Shown one piece after another: positions 54,429-61,400 of a DNA stretch of 64,000 bases. The DNA lies in NCBI GenBank assembly GCA_016705365.1, contig JADIYI010000008.1, forward strand, positions 682,001 to 746,000. The letters are read 5' to 3'. Every line of letters begins with the position of its first letter. Within the stretch, counting starts at the first letter, position 1. Origin of the DNA: Gammaproteobacteria bacterium. Its GTDB lineage: Bacteria > Pseudomonadota > Gammaproteobacteria > Pseudomonadales > UBA5518. The notes under the pieces were generated by a model, which was not told where the DNA came from, ran no database searches, and saw only the letters and a program-made list of their open reading frames with translations. A program made the position numbers and the translations under genes.

Positions 54429-54881
54429 ATGATAGTAAGAGGCGTGAATCGGATAATCCTGGCAGTGCACGATCTCCAGAAGGCGAAGAGCTACTACACC
54501 GATCTGCTCGGCGCGACCTTTCACGAGGCAAACTGGACAGGAGAGCCGTTCGGGATTCAAGTCGCGATCAGCTGGAACGCAGGCATCGAACTCTGCGCGC
54601 CAATCCCCGGGAAAGAGCGCGAATGCTTCCTGACGCCTCTACTCGATGAACGAGGCGAAAGCATTCTCAACGTCGTATTCAACGTCGACGACGCCGACGA
54701 TGCCCTTGCGCGCGCAAAGGATTTGGAGATTCAGACGACTAATGCCGTCGACTACACGCAAGAGGAGATAGACCGGCACCTGGATGGACTCTTCACGCGC
54801 TACAAGGAATATTTTCTCAACACTGCAGCACAGCGTGGATTCGGGATCACACTTGGGCAATTCGATGCGAAGAAGGGCTAG
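54429..54881 (+). CDS. Cassette 11: VOC-fold (glyoxalase/bleomycin-resistance superfamily) protein
   Basis: A 150-residue protein of the vicinal oxygen chelate superfamily. GVNRIILAVHDLQKAKSYYTDLLGATFHE is the first beta-alpha-beta unit and ILNVVFNVDDADDALARAKDLEI the second, with GITLGQFD near the end. Relatives include dioxygenases, glyoxalase I and drug-binding resistance proteins, so the substrate is open. It has the normal cassette position, 34 bases after its core, but is far from the integron promoter. Confidence 0.85.
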   Translation: MIVRGVNRIILAVHDLQKAKSYYTDLLGATFHEANWTGEPFGIQVAISWNAGIELCAPIPGKERECFLTPLLDERGESILNVVFNVDDADDALARAKDLEIQTTNAVDYTQEEIDRHLDGLFTRYKEYFLNTAAQRGFGITLGQFDAKKG

Positions 54882-54902
54882 AGATCGAGCTTCGTAGGTA
54901 CT

Positions 54903-54962
54903 ACCCGACCAATCACTCCAGCCGACGCCGCTTCGCGACACGGCTGAGCTTCATCGTTCGGC
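54903..54962 (+). other. Terminal attC site (cassette 11, 60 bp)
   Basis: ACCCGAC (one change from RYYYAAC), CTCCAGCCGAC, a CGCCGCTTCGCGACA centre and CGGCTGAGCTTC end in GTTCGGC (54956-54962), which departs from GTTRRRY at one base. Decay at both cores suits the oldest, last position of the array. No attC was found beyond it. Confidence 0.8.
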
Positions 54963-55049
54963 TCCCAAACAAGGTCTCGACAGATATACGCCTTAGGCGT
55001 ATGGTCGCGCCATGTTAACCGTCATTGAAACGCCACTATTTTAACGGCA

Positions 55050-55355
55050 ATGGCCGTTGTACTGGACGGAAAACTGATCTTCGTGGGTGACGACCTGCGG
55101 GCGGTGAAGTGGCGTAACTGGAAGGTGCATTTCGCCTGGCAGGAAGCGAAGTATGATCCGATCCTTAGATTCTCAACCGTGCCAAAAGTCGTTGACCTGA
55201 CTCGCGATCCCCGCGAAATGCGCGCAGTTGCGGAACCCTATAATGGCTGGATTCAGTATCCGATCACGAAGCTCTTGCTGAATTATCAGGCAAGTTTGGC
55301 GAAGTACCCGAACGTACCAGTCGGAGCCCCGGATACCTATGCGCCGAAGCAATAA
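55050..55355 (+). pseudogene. Arylsulfatase C-terminal fragment
   Basis: The frame encodes about 100 residues that match only the end of large sulfatases (DDLRAVKWRNWKVHFAWQE, KVVDLTRDPREMRAV, PITKLLLNYQASLAKYPNVPVG). The catalytic N-terminal part with the formylglycine motif is absent. It lies 88 bases past the last attC, so the gene was probably truncated when the integron arrived or by later deletion. Not functional as a sulfatase. Confidence 0.75.
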
Positions 55356-55404
55356 CCGGTACTGCCAGCCAAGCGGTACAGGGAAACCTGGAGGAGCGAC
55401 TGCA

Positions 55405-55530
55405 ATGATCAACGGTTTGTGTCTTTGCAGTGAAGTGCGATGGCAGGTTGAAGGCCAACCCGACAGTGCAACCGCCTGCAACTGCACTGCATGCCGAAGC
55501 TATGGCCGCGGTCGGCGCACCGCGACCTGA
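55405..55530 (+). pseudogene. GFA-family (glutathione-dependent formaldehyde-activating) N-terminal fragment
   Basis: Forty-one residues beginning MINGLCLCSEVRWQVEG and containing ACNCTACRSYG match the start of GFA zinc proteins, including the first cysteine pairs. The frame then stops, where the intact proteins run on for about 80 more residues. A second relic next to the sulfatase fragment supports a history of deletions at this integron border. Confidence 0.72.
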
Positions 55531-55548
55531 TGTGCTGCACAAACGGAA

Positions 55549-56406
55549 ATGAGCACGAGCAGGAATATTCAACACATCCATGGCTATTACTCGCCAGATG
55601 ATTTGTTCGGCAAAATAATCGAAGGGCTCGATAAGCTCGGCAAGGATCTGGCGAACGTAACCCTGGATGATCTTCAGCCGGTGGACGAATTTCATATCCG
55701 CGGTGATACCGCAACCAGGGAACTGATAAGGCTCGCGGAATTTACCCCCGACATGCATATCCTGGATGTCGGTTGCGGCATCGGGGGCTCAACCCGTCGT
55801 TTGTCACGCGAAACCGGCTGCCGTGTTACCGGTGTCGATCTGAGCGATGTATACATCGATACCGCGAACCGGTTGACGCAACTGCTCGATATGCAGGAGC
55901 GGGTGGCGTTCCACGCCTGCAGCGCGCTCGAATTGCCGTTTGAAGACAACTTTTTCGACGGTGTCTGGTCGCTGCAAATGAACATGAATGTCGAGGACAA
56001 ACTGTCGTGGTTGAGAGAAACCTGTCGGGTGCTCAAGCCCGGTGGGCGTGCCGTGTTCTATGAAGTGTGCGGCAACAGGAACTCGCCACTGTATTTTCCG
56101 GTGCCGTGGGCGCAGGACGGTTCCATGAGTTATCTGCTGTCACCGGAGTTGTTCCGCGAAGCAATGAGAGCGGCCGGTTTTGTCATTGAAGTCTGGAATG
56201 ACAAGACGGATCTCGCGCAGAAAGCTTTTGCCAATGCGAAAGAGCCCGCGGGAGAGCCGAATCTGCCGGTGCTGGGGGTGTATCTGCTGGTAGGCAACGA
56301 CATCCAGACCAAGGCCTACAACCTGCATCGCAATCTCGATGAGGAGCGTGTGAGCCTGATCGAGACCCTGGCGGTAAAGCCAGATCGCGGGACGAACGGC
56401 ATTTGA
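55549..56406 (+). CDS. Class I SAM-dependent methyltransferase
   Basis: A 285-residue methyltransferase. HILDVGCGIGGSTRRLS (near residue 71) is motif I, GVDLSDVYI the motif II region, FDGVWSLQMNMNVEDKLSWL the post-II element and CRVLKPGGRAVFYE motif III. The sequence resembles small-molecule C- or N-methyltransferases such as the UbiE or dimethylglycine groups, but the acceptor is unknown. It lies between the truncated GFA gene and a DUF924 gene, which starts about 150 bases after its stop. The ATG at 55549 is the first in frame. Confidence 0.88.
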   Translation: MSTSRNIQHIHGYYSPDDLFGKIIEGLDKLGKDLANVTLDDLQPVDEFHIRGDTATRELIRLAEFTPDMHILDVGCGIGGSTRRLSRETGCRVTGVDLSDVYIDTANRLTQLLDMQERVAFHACSALELPFEDNFFDGVWSLQMNMNVEDKLSWLRETCRVLKPGGRAVFYEVCGNRNSPLYFPVPWAQDGSMSYLLSPELFREAMRAAGFVIEVWNDKTDLAQKAFANAKEPAGEPNLPVLGVYLLVGNDIQTKAYNLHRNLDEERVSLIETLAVKPDRGTNGI

Positions 56407-56553
56407 CACGCGGTTGTCCGGTGAAGAACGGGATTTGCCGCGGGCGGCATGGTTGCTTCGCCGGAGTGTGGTCGAATGATTCGCCGCAATCCGCCAGGGT
56501 ACGGTCCGCGTCGAAACCTCGATCCCTTGAATGCGCGCAATGCGAGTGCTGGA

Positions 56554-57090
56554 ATGCATAACGAAGTCCTGGTTTTCTGGTTTGAGGAAACCGCACCACG
56601 GATGTGGTGGGCTGCCGATCCTGTCTTCGACCGCAGGATCGAGGATCGCTTCCTGCCCCTGCTGCAACAGGCCGCTCGCGGGGAGCTGGCTTCTTGGCGC
56701 GTCGAGCCAAAAGGCCGCCTAGCGGAAATCATCGTGCTGGACCAGTTCTCGCGCAACATTCATCGGGACACCCCGGCCGCATTCGCGCAGGATCCCGTGG
56801 CCCTGGTTCTGGCGCAGGAAGCTGTCCGCGCCGGCGTTCACAAGGTGCTTTCGCCCTTGGAGTGCGGTTTCCTGTTGCTGCCGTTCATGCACAGCGAGTC
56901 GAGACTGGTTCACGTGCAGGCTGAGGCTCTTTATCGCGAACATGCAGCGAAGGAGAACTACGAGTTTGAATTGAAGCACAAGCAAATAATCGATCGCTTC
57001 GGGCGCTACCCGCATCGCAACCGGATTCTCGGCCGGGTCTCCAGTGCGGAAGAAATCGAATTTCTCAAGCAACCGGGTTCAAAATTCTGA
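56554..57090 (+). CDS. DUF924 family protein
   Basis: A 178-residue protein of DUF924, a helical family related to tetratricopeptide-like folds. Recognised segments are VLVFWFEETAPRMWWAADPVFD, GRLAEIIVLDQFSRNIHRDTPAAF and the C-terminal RFGRYPHRNRILGR. The function is unknown. The ATG at 56554 gives the usual family start; an upstream in-frame extension to 56449 has no matching sequence. A DUF3365 gene follows 43 bases later. Confidence 0.88.
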   Translation: MHNEVLVFWFEETAPRMWWAADPVFDRRIEDRFLPLLQQAARGELASWRVEPKGRLAEIIVLDQFSRNIHRDTPAAFAQDPVALVLAQEAVRAGVHKVLSPLECGFLLLPFMHSESRLVHVQAEALYREHAAKENYEFELKHKQIIDRFGRYPHRNRILGRVSSAEEIEFLKQPGSKF

Positions 57091-57133
57091 TTAATGTAAA
57101 TTTGATGAGTCTGACCATGCACGGGAGTATTCC

Positions 57134-57697
57134 ATGAAGACATCGCTGATAGTCGCCTGCGCACTTGTTGCTTCCTTGCTTGGCCCGCTCGCCAATGCGG
57201 GGGAGGACGCGCAACTGCTCGAAGCACGCAAGGTGGCCACGATGTTGCCGCCAAGGCTGCTGGCGGCTCTGCAGGAAGAAATCGGCAGATCGGGCCCCGC
57301 AGGCGCGATTCCGGTCTGCAAGGATATGGCGCCGAAGATGGCGGTCGAGATATCCGCACAGACTGGCTGGAAGATCAGGCGGGTCAGCCTCAAGACGCGC
57401 AACGATGCGCGCGCGGTTCCCGATGCCTGGGAGAGGGCGGCCCTCGAGGATTTCGACAGGCGCGCCGCTGCCGGGGAACCTCCTGCGCAACTCGAACGGG
57501 GCGAGATGGTCGACAATGAATACCGTTACGTGAAGGCGCTGCCGACGCAGCCGCTTTGCCTGAGTTGTCACGGTCCGGTCGATCAACTCGCTCCCGGCGT
57601 CAGATCCGTTCTCGGGCAGCTCTACCCCGATGATCTCGCCACCGGGTACTCTGTCGGCCAGATTCGTGGCGCCATCAGCGTGCGCAGATCGATCTAG
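57134..57697 (+). CDS. Exported c-type heme protein, DUF3365
   Basis: A 187-residue protein with a signal peptide of about 22 residues (ends LANA) and one heme-binding CLSCHG motif near residue 150. The preceding region (IPVCKDMAPKMAVEISAQTGWKIRRVSLKTRNDARAVPDAWE) is the DUF3365 domain, which in other bacteria forms periplasmic heme sensors. Here it stands alone with no kinase or cyclase attached. The mature protein is likely periplasmic and may receive electrons or bind a gas. Promoter space before it is short. Confidence 0.88.
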   Translation: MKTSLIVACALVASLLGPLANAGEDAQLLEARKVATMLPPRLLAALQEEIGRSGPAGAIPVCKDMAPKMAVEISAQTGWKIRRVSLKTRNDARAVPDAWERAALEDFDRRAAAGEPPAQLERGEMVDNEYRYVKALPTQPLCLSCHGPVDQLAPGVRSVLGQLYPDDLATGYSVGQIRGAISVRRSI

Positions 57698-57798
57698 GTG
57701 CGCGACCGCGTTCGCCTTCCGGCGAATCGGGAGCGGTTGCCAGACGCGCTGCCCGAAGACCGATTCTCTTTGACTGTCAGTCCGAGCAGGATCAGTAC

Positions 57799-58383
57799 AT
57801 GGCACTCCTGATCTATTTCCTGATCTACTTCACTTTCGCGTTCATCTGGCGCTCGGTACTCGTCTACAGGCGAACCGGAAAGAACCCGTTCGTGCTCCCC
57901 TCCGGAGATGATGCATATGGCTATGTCGGGCGCGCATTCAAATTTGTCATTGCCGCCGTCGCGTTCATCGTCGCGGTCAATGCCACCGCTCCCGGCTTGC
58001 TGCCACCGCTGGGTGCTTGTCCAGTCTTGCAGATTCCTTCACTGCGCGTGTTTGGCTGGGCGCTGCTGCTGGCAGCGCTGGCGTGGACCCTTGTTGCGCA
58101 GGCGCAGATGGGCGACTCCTGGCGCATCGGTATAGATTCGGCGAACAGCACTGCGCTGGTCACCAGCGGGCTGTTTGCGATCAGCAGGAATCCCATATTC
58201 CTGGCCATGCGGATCAACCTGCTCGGCTTGTTCGCGGTCCTGCCCAACGCATTGACTCTCTTGACCCTGATTGCCGGCGAAATGCTGATGCAGGTCCAGG
58301 TTCGCCTCGAAGAAACCCACCTCGCCGGTCTGCACGCGGAGCAGTACGCGCAGTACCGGAAACGGGTGCGTCGCTGGCTCTGA
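57799..58383 (+). CDS. Isoprenylcysteine carboxyl methyltransferase-like membrane protein
   Basis: A 194-residue integral membrane protein with about four or five hydrophobic helices. The C-terminal half contains LVAQAQMGDSWRIG, TSGLFAISRNPIFLAMR and a final EETHLAGLHAEQYAQYRKRVRRWL. This is the SAM-binding pattern of the ICMT/PEMT-like methyltransferase group. The substrate may be a lipid or amine; bacterial members are mostly uncharacterised. It starts about 100 bases after the heme protein gene. Confidence 0.85.
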   Translation: MALLIYFLIYFTFAFIWRSVLVYRRTGKNPFVLPSGDDAYGYVGRAFKFVIAAVAFIVAVNATAPGLLPPLGACPVLQIPSLRVFGWALLLAALAWTLVAQAQMGDSWRIGIDSANSTALVTSGLFAISRNPIFLAMRINLLGLFAVLPNALTLLTLIAGEMLMQVQVRLEETHLAGLHAEQYAQYRKRVRRWL

Positions 58384-58549
58384 TGAGTGCCACAGCCGGG
58401 CTCGATGCGCACGGTGAACAAGCGGGCGCGGCACGCGTGGCGCGGGGTTTGGTTGCGGCTGCGATCGGGGGTATGCTGATCGCGGGTTTGCGTCCGGTGC
58501 GCCCGTTCCGGGGGCGGAGTTGCACTTCTAGAGTTCCATGGAGGTCCAG

Positions 58550-58771
58550 ATGAAACGATTGCTACTGCTTTCCGCTGCGCTCGTGCTTGCCGCCGAGGCG
58601 CATGCAATCAAGCCTTGCGAAGAGCTGAAAAGCGAGATTTCCGAGAAAATTGCCGCCAATGGTGTGGCCGCGTACACGCTGGAAATCATTGACGCTGACC
58701 AGGATGACCCGCGCAAGGTGGTTGGTACCTGCGATGGCGGGACAAAAAAGATCGTCTACGTCAGGAACTGA
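58550..58771 (+). CDS. Small exported protein, DUF1161
   Basis: A 73-residue protein with an N-terminal signal peptide (cut near AEAHA) and a mature chain containing IKPCEELKSEISEKIAANGVAAYTLEII and VGTCDGGTKKIVY, the DUF1161 pattern with two conserved cysteines that probably form a disulphide. The ATG at 58550 is preferred because GGAGG lies five bases upstream; an ATG at 58538 adds only four residues. Function unknown, periplasmic. Confidence 0.88.
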   Translation: MKRLLLLSAALVLAAEAHAIKPCEELKSEISEKIAANGVAAYTLEIIDADQDDPRKVVGTCDGGTKKIVYVRN

Positions 58772-59179
58772 TCCGCAACGCCCGAGCCTGCGTGATCGGT
58801 GAACCCTGCGCGGGCGTGAACGAAGCGGTCCTGCATGCCCTCGAGTGCGAGGGCAGCGGCCGTGCAATGTATTCGGGCGCTGTGCCCGCGGTTTTCCAGG
58901 TGCTAGATAATGATGGCAGAACGCGGGCTTGATACTGCGCAAGCTGCCGCGCGGCACGGGTCCGCGCTCGCGCATCGAACTGCTCGAGCGGCGTCAGACC
59001 GGGGATGACTGGGTACACCTGTATCGCGCGGTTTATGGTGGCGACACTTTCCTGGTCAGCCTGGGTGCGGCGCCCGATGCCAGGATTGTCGAGTTGTCCA
59101 TCGATTCTGCGTGAGCGCGCCGGGCCACGCTGGTGGCCCGCAAGCCTTGTCTGGAACATCGCCCCCGGGAGGAGCAACA
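58772..59179. other. Intergenic region with a possible small gene at 58929-59114
   Basis: About 400 bases without a confident gene. A TTG-started frame from 58929 to 59114 encodes 61 residues (including WVHLYRAVYGGDTFLVSLGA), and a second frame from about 58790 ends by overlapping that TTG. They could be one small gene with a frame change, but nothing known supports it. No RNA gene or terminator was recognised. Confidence 0.35.
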
Positions 59180-59542
59180 ATGAAGCCGGTACAGGTTCAC
59201 GAATTCAAGACATCCGGGGTGACGGGAGAGGAGTACTACCTGCCCGATGAGAAGCGCATCGCGGGCAATCCGAAGCAGACGCTGTGGAATCACTACACCG
59301 ATGCCAGTGGCAGGTTTTCCACGGGAGTCTGGCAAAGCGAAGTCGGGAAATGGCACATCGCTTACACGGAAGAAGAATATTGCCGGATACTCGGGGGCAC
59401 CAGTATCATCAGCGACGCGCAGGGCGTTGCGGTGACGGTGTCGGCGGGCGAGAGCTTCGTGATTCCGCGAGGATTTTCCGGCACCTGGGAAGTCGTGGAA
59501 CCTACCCGCAAGATCTACGTGATCTACGAGCCCGAGGCCTGA
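59180..59542 (+). CDS. Cupin domain protein
   Basis: A 120-residue single-domain cupin. The first motif region is GRFSTGVWQSEVGKWHIAYTEEEYCRIL and the second is ESFVIPRGFSGTWEV, typical of the Cupin_3 type. In the first motif the metal histidines are only partly present (WHIA), so metal binding is uncertain. The ATG at 59180 is fixed by GGGAGGAG just upstream. It lies in a run of plus-strand genes with small gaps. The ligand is unknown. Confidence 0.88.
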   Translation: MKPVQVHEFKTSGVTGEEYYLPDEKRIAGNPKQTLWNHYTDASGRFSTGVWQSEVGKWHIAYTEEEYCRILGGTSIISDAQGVAVTVSAGESFVIPRGFSGTWEVVEPTRKIYVIYEPEA

Positions 59543-59623
59543 ATTCCGCAGGGGCAGCATCGATGCGGGCAGAGGCAGGCGCCACCCGTGAAACATCAGT
59601 CGGGCAGGGCGTGATTCCGGGGC

Positions 59624-60211
59624 ATGGCACGAGCAGAAGCAAAAAAAATACAGGCATTCCATCGGCTGGTATTGCAAACCGAACGCCTGCTGCTCCGCCC
59701 TCTGGCGGCAAGCGACGCAGGCGCGCTGTTTGCGATATTCTCCGACCGCCAGGTCACGCGTTACTGGAGCAGTGCAGCGTGGGATTCGCAGACAACCGCC
59801 GAGGACTATATCGCGAAGGACATTAAGGCGCTGCGCCGCGGCGAGCATCTTCGCCTGGGGATCGAAGTTCGCGCTACCACCGAACTGGTCGGCATGTGCA
59901 CGTTGTACGCGTTCATGAATCAATGCCGGCGGGCGGAAATCGGTTACGCGATGTCGAGCGTGTACTGGGGGTGCGGCTATATGCACGAGGCGCTGCTCAG
60001 GCTGCTCGATTACGGCTTCGCGGAGCTCGATCTGCACCGGGTGGAGGCGGATGTCGATCCGCGCAATCTCGCTTCCGTGCGCTGCCTCGATCGTCTCGGC
60101 TTTCGCAAGGAGGGGCACTTGCGTGAACGCTGGATCGTCGATGGCGAGATTTCCGACACCAGCTTTTACGGGCTGTTGCACAATGACTGGCGCACCAGGA
60201 AAAAGCCGTAG
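59624..60211 (+). CDS. GNAT acetyltransferase, RimJ/RimL-like
   Basis: A 195-residue acetyltransferase close to the RimJ/RimL group. LQTERLLLRPLAASDAGALFAIFSD at the start, AEIGYAMSSVYWGCGYMHEALLRLLDYGFAELDLHRVEADVDPRNLASVRCLDRLGFRKEG at the centre and the end are all typical. These enzymes acetylate protein N-termini or small compounds. The acetyl-CoA loop has WGCGYM instead of the usual RGxGx(G/A). The gene precedes a GGDEF gene by about 45 bases. Confidence 0.9.
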   Translation: MARAEAKKIQAFHRLVLQTERLLLRPLAASDAGALFAIFSDRQVTRYWSSAAWDSQTTAEDYIAKDIKALRRGEHLRLGIEVRATTELVGMCTLYAFMNQCRRAEIGYAMSSVYWGCGYMHEALLRLLDYGFAELDLHRVEADVDPRNLASVRCLDRLGFRKEGHLRERWIVDGEISDTSFYGLLHNDWRTRKKP

Positions 60212-60254
60212 GGCGAGCCGGCCAATCCGCACGAATGAGAAGGAAAATGCATCG

Positions 60255-61325
60255 ATGAAGGCACTGTTACCGGCGAATGAAGCAGCACGTCTGCAGGCGT
60301 TGCATCGCTATCATATTCTCGACAGCGCGGCTGAGCAGGCATATGACGACATCACGAAAATCGCTGCCTACATCGCACAGACGCCGATCGCGTTGATCAG
60401 CCTGGTCGATCGCGATCGACAGTGGTTCAAGTCCAGGATCGGGCTGGAGACGGTCGAAACGCCCCGCGAACTCGCATTCTGCGCCCACGCAATCGTCGAG
60501 CACGATGCGCCGTTGATCGTGCCCGATGCACTTCAGGATGAGCGCTTTTCAGACAATCCGCTGGTCACCGGCGTGCCCGATATCCGTTTCTATCTCGGCG
60601 CACCGCTGGTGACGCCCGACAACCAGGCGCTGGGCACCCTGTGCGTGATCGACCGCGTGCCGCGTGAGCTGAATGCCGAGCAGGTGCAGGCTTTGACTGC
60701 GCTGTCGCGGCAGGTCGTCAACCAGCTCGAGCTGCGGCGCCAGGGCGCGGAGCTGCAACACCTGATCGAGCAGCGTGACGGGCACCTGGCGCGGCTCGAG
60801 GCCCAGCAATCCGAACTGGAGCGGGCCAATGCGCTGCTCGAAGAGCAAAGTCTTACCGACAAGCTCACCGGCGTGGGCAACCGCGCTGCCTTCGATCTGC
60901 GGCTGGCCGAGGAAACCCTGCGTGCACGGCGCCATGGTTCGGAGCTGTCACTGCTGCTGATCGACGTGGACTACTTCAAAAGCTTCAACGACTCGTTCGG
61001 GCATCTGGCGGGTGATGCGGCACTGCAAAAAATTGCGCAGGCATTGAAAGGCAATCGGTCCGGCGATTTCCTTGCCCGCTATGGCGGTGAGGAATTTGCG
61101 GTGCTGCTGCCGGCTACCGCACGTGACGGTGCCTGCGTGATCGCGGAGCGTTTGCGCACCGCCGTTGCCTCGCTCGAACTGCCGCAACGCAGGGTGACGG
61201 TGAGCATCGGCATCAGCACACTCGAGGCAGCCGATTCGAATCAGCAGAGTCTTGTCGCCGCCGCCGACGAGGCGCTCTACGAGGCCAAGGATCGTGGGCG
61301 CAACTGTATAGTTTGCGCGTTGTAG
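60255..61325 (+). CDS. Diguanylate cyclase with N-terminal GAF domain
   Basis: A 356-residue signalling protein. Residues about 20-170 form a GAF domain (ISLVDRDRQWFKSRIGLE, ELAFCAHAIVEHDAPLIVPDAL). A coiled linker follows, then a GGDEF domain with the signature GGEEF (in ARYGGEEFAVLLP). The product-inhibition site RSGD lies five residues upstream of the signature, so the enzyme should make c-di-GMP and be inhibited by it. The GAF ligand is unknown. It has no membrane segment. The ATG at 60255 follows AGGAAAA. c-di-GMP receptors in the window include the PilZ protein at 1235. Confidence 0.93.
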   Translation: MKALLPANEAARLQALHRYHILDSAAEQAYDDITKIAAYIAQTPIALISLVDRDRQWFKSRIGLETVETPRELAFCAHAIVEHDAPLIVPDALQDERFSDNPLVTGVPDIRFYLGAPLVTPDNQALGTLCVIDRVPRELNAEQVQALTALSRQVVNQLELRRQGAELQHLIEQRDGHLARLEAQQSELERANALLEEQSLTDKLTGVGNRAAFDLRLAEETLRARRHGSELSLLLIDVDYFKSFNDSFGHLAGDAALQKIAQALKGNRSGDFLARYGGEEFAVLLPATARDGACVIAERLRTAVASLELPQRRVTVSIGISTLEAADSNQQSLVAAADEALYEAKDRGRNCIVCAL

Positions 61326-61400
61326 GCCACGAGGCTCAGGCGCATGGGGGGTACGGGAAGGTGATTTGCCCTGCATCCGTACCTGGTACCGGGATGGCCC

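Larger units (their letters stand above)
41062..54962. mobile_element. Integron with about eleven gene cassettes
   Basis: The element consists of an integron integrase gene on the minus strand, an attI core at 42176-42182 and an array of cassettes closed by attC sites up to 54962, about 13.9 kb. Base composition drops visibly inside the array compared with the GC-rich flanks. Cassette start cores (GTTRRRY) and the R'' boxes pair exactly for cassettes 2, 3, 4, 5, 7, 9 and nearly for 1 and 6. Transposable elements have entered at least three places. The large number of unrelated cassettes and the presence of three toxin-antitoxin modules fit a sedentary chromosomal integron, although the attC sites are not uniform. 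No transposon ends or conjugation genes are visible. Confidence 0.93.

Noticed and set aside
42925..54962. Repeated imperfect palindromes as a possible CRISPR array
   Set aside because: The repeats differ in length and spacing, carry genes between them, and have R''/R' cores, so they are attC sites; no cas genes are present.
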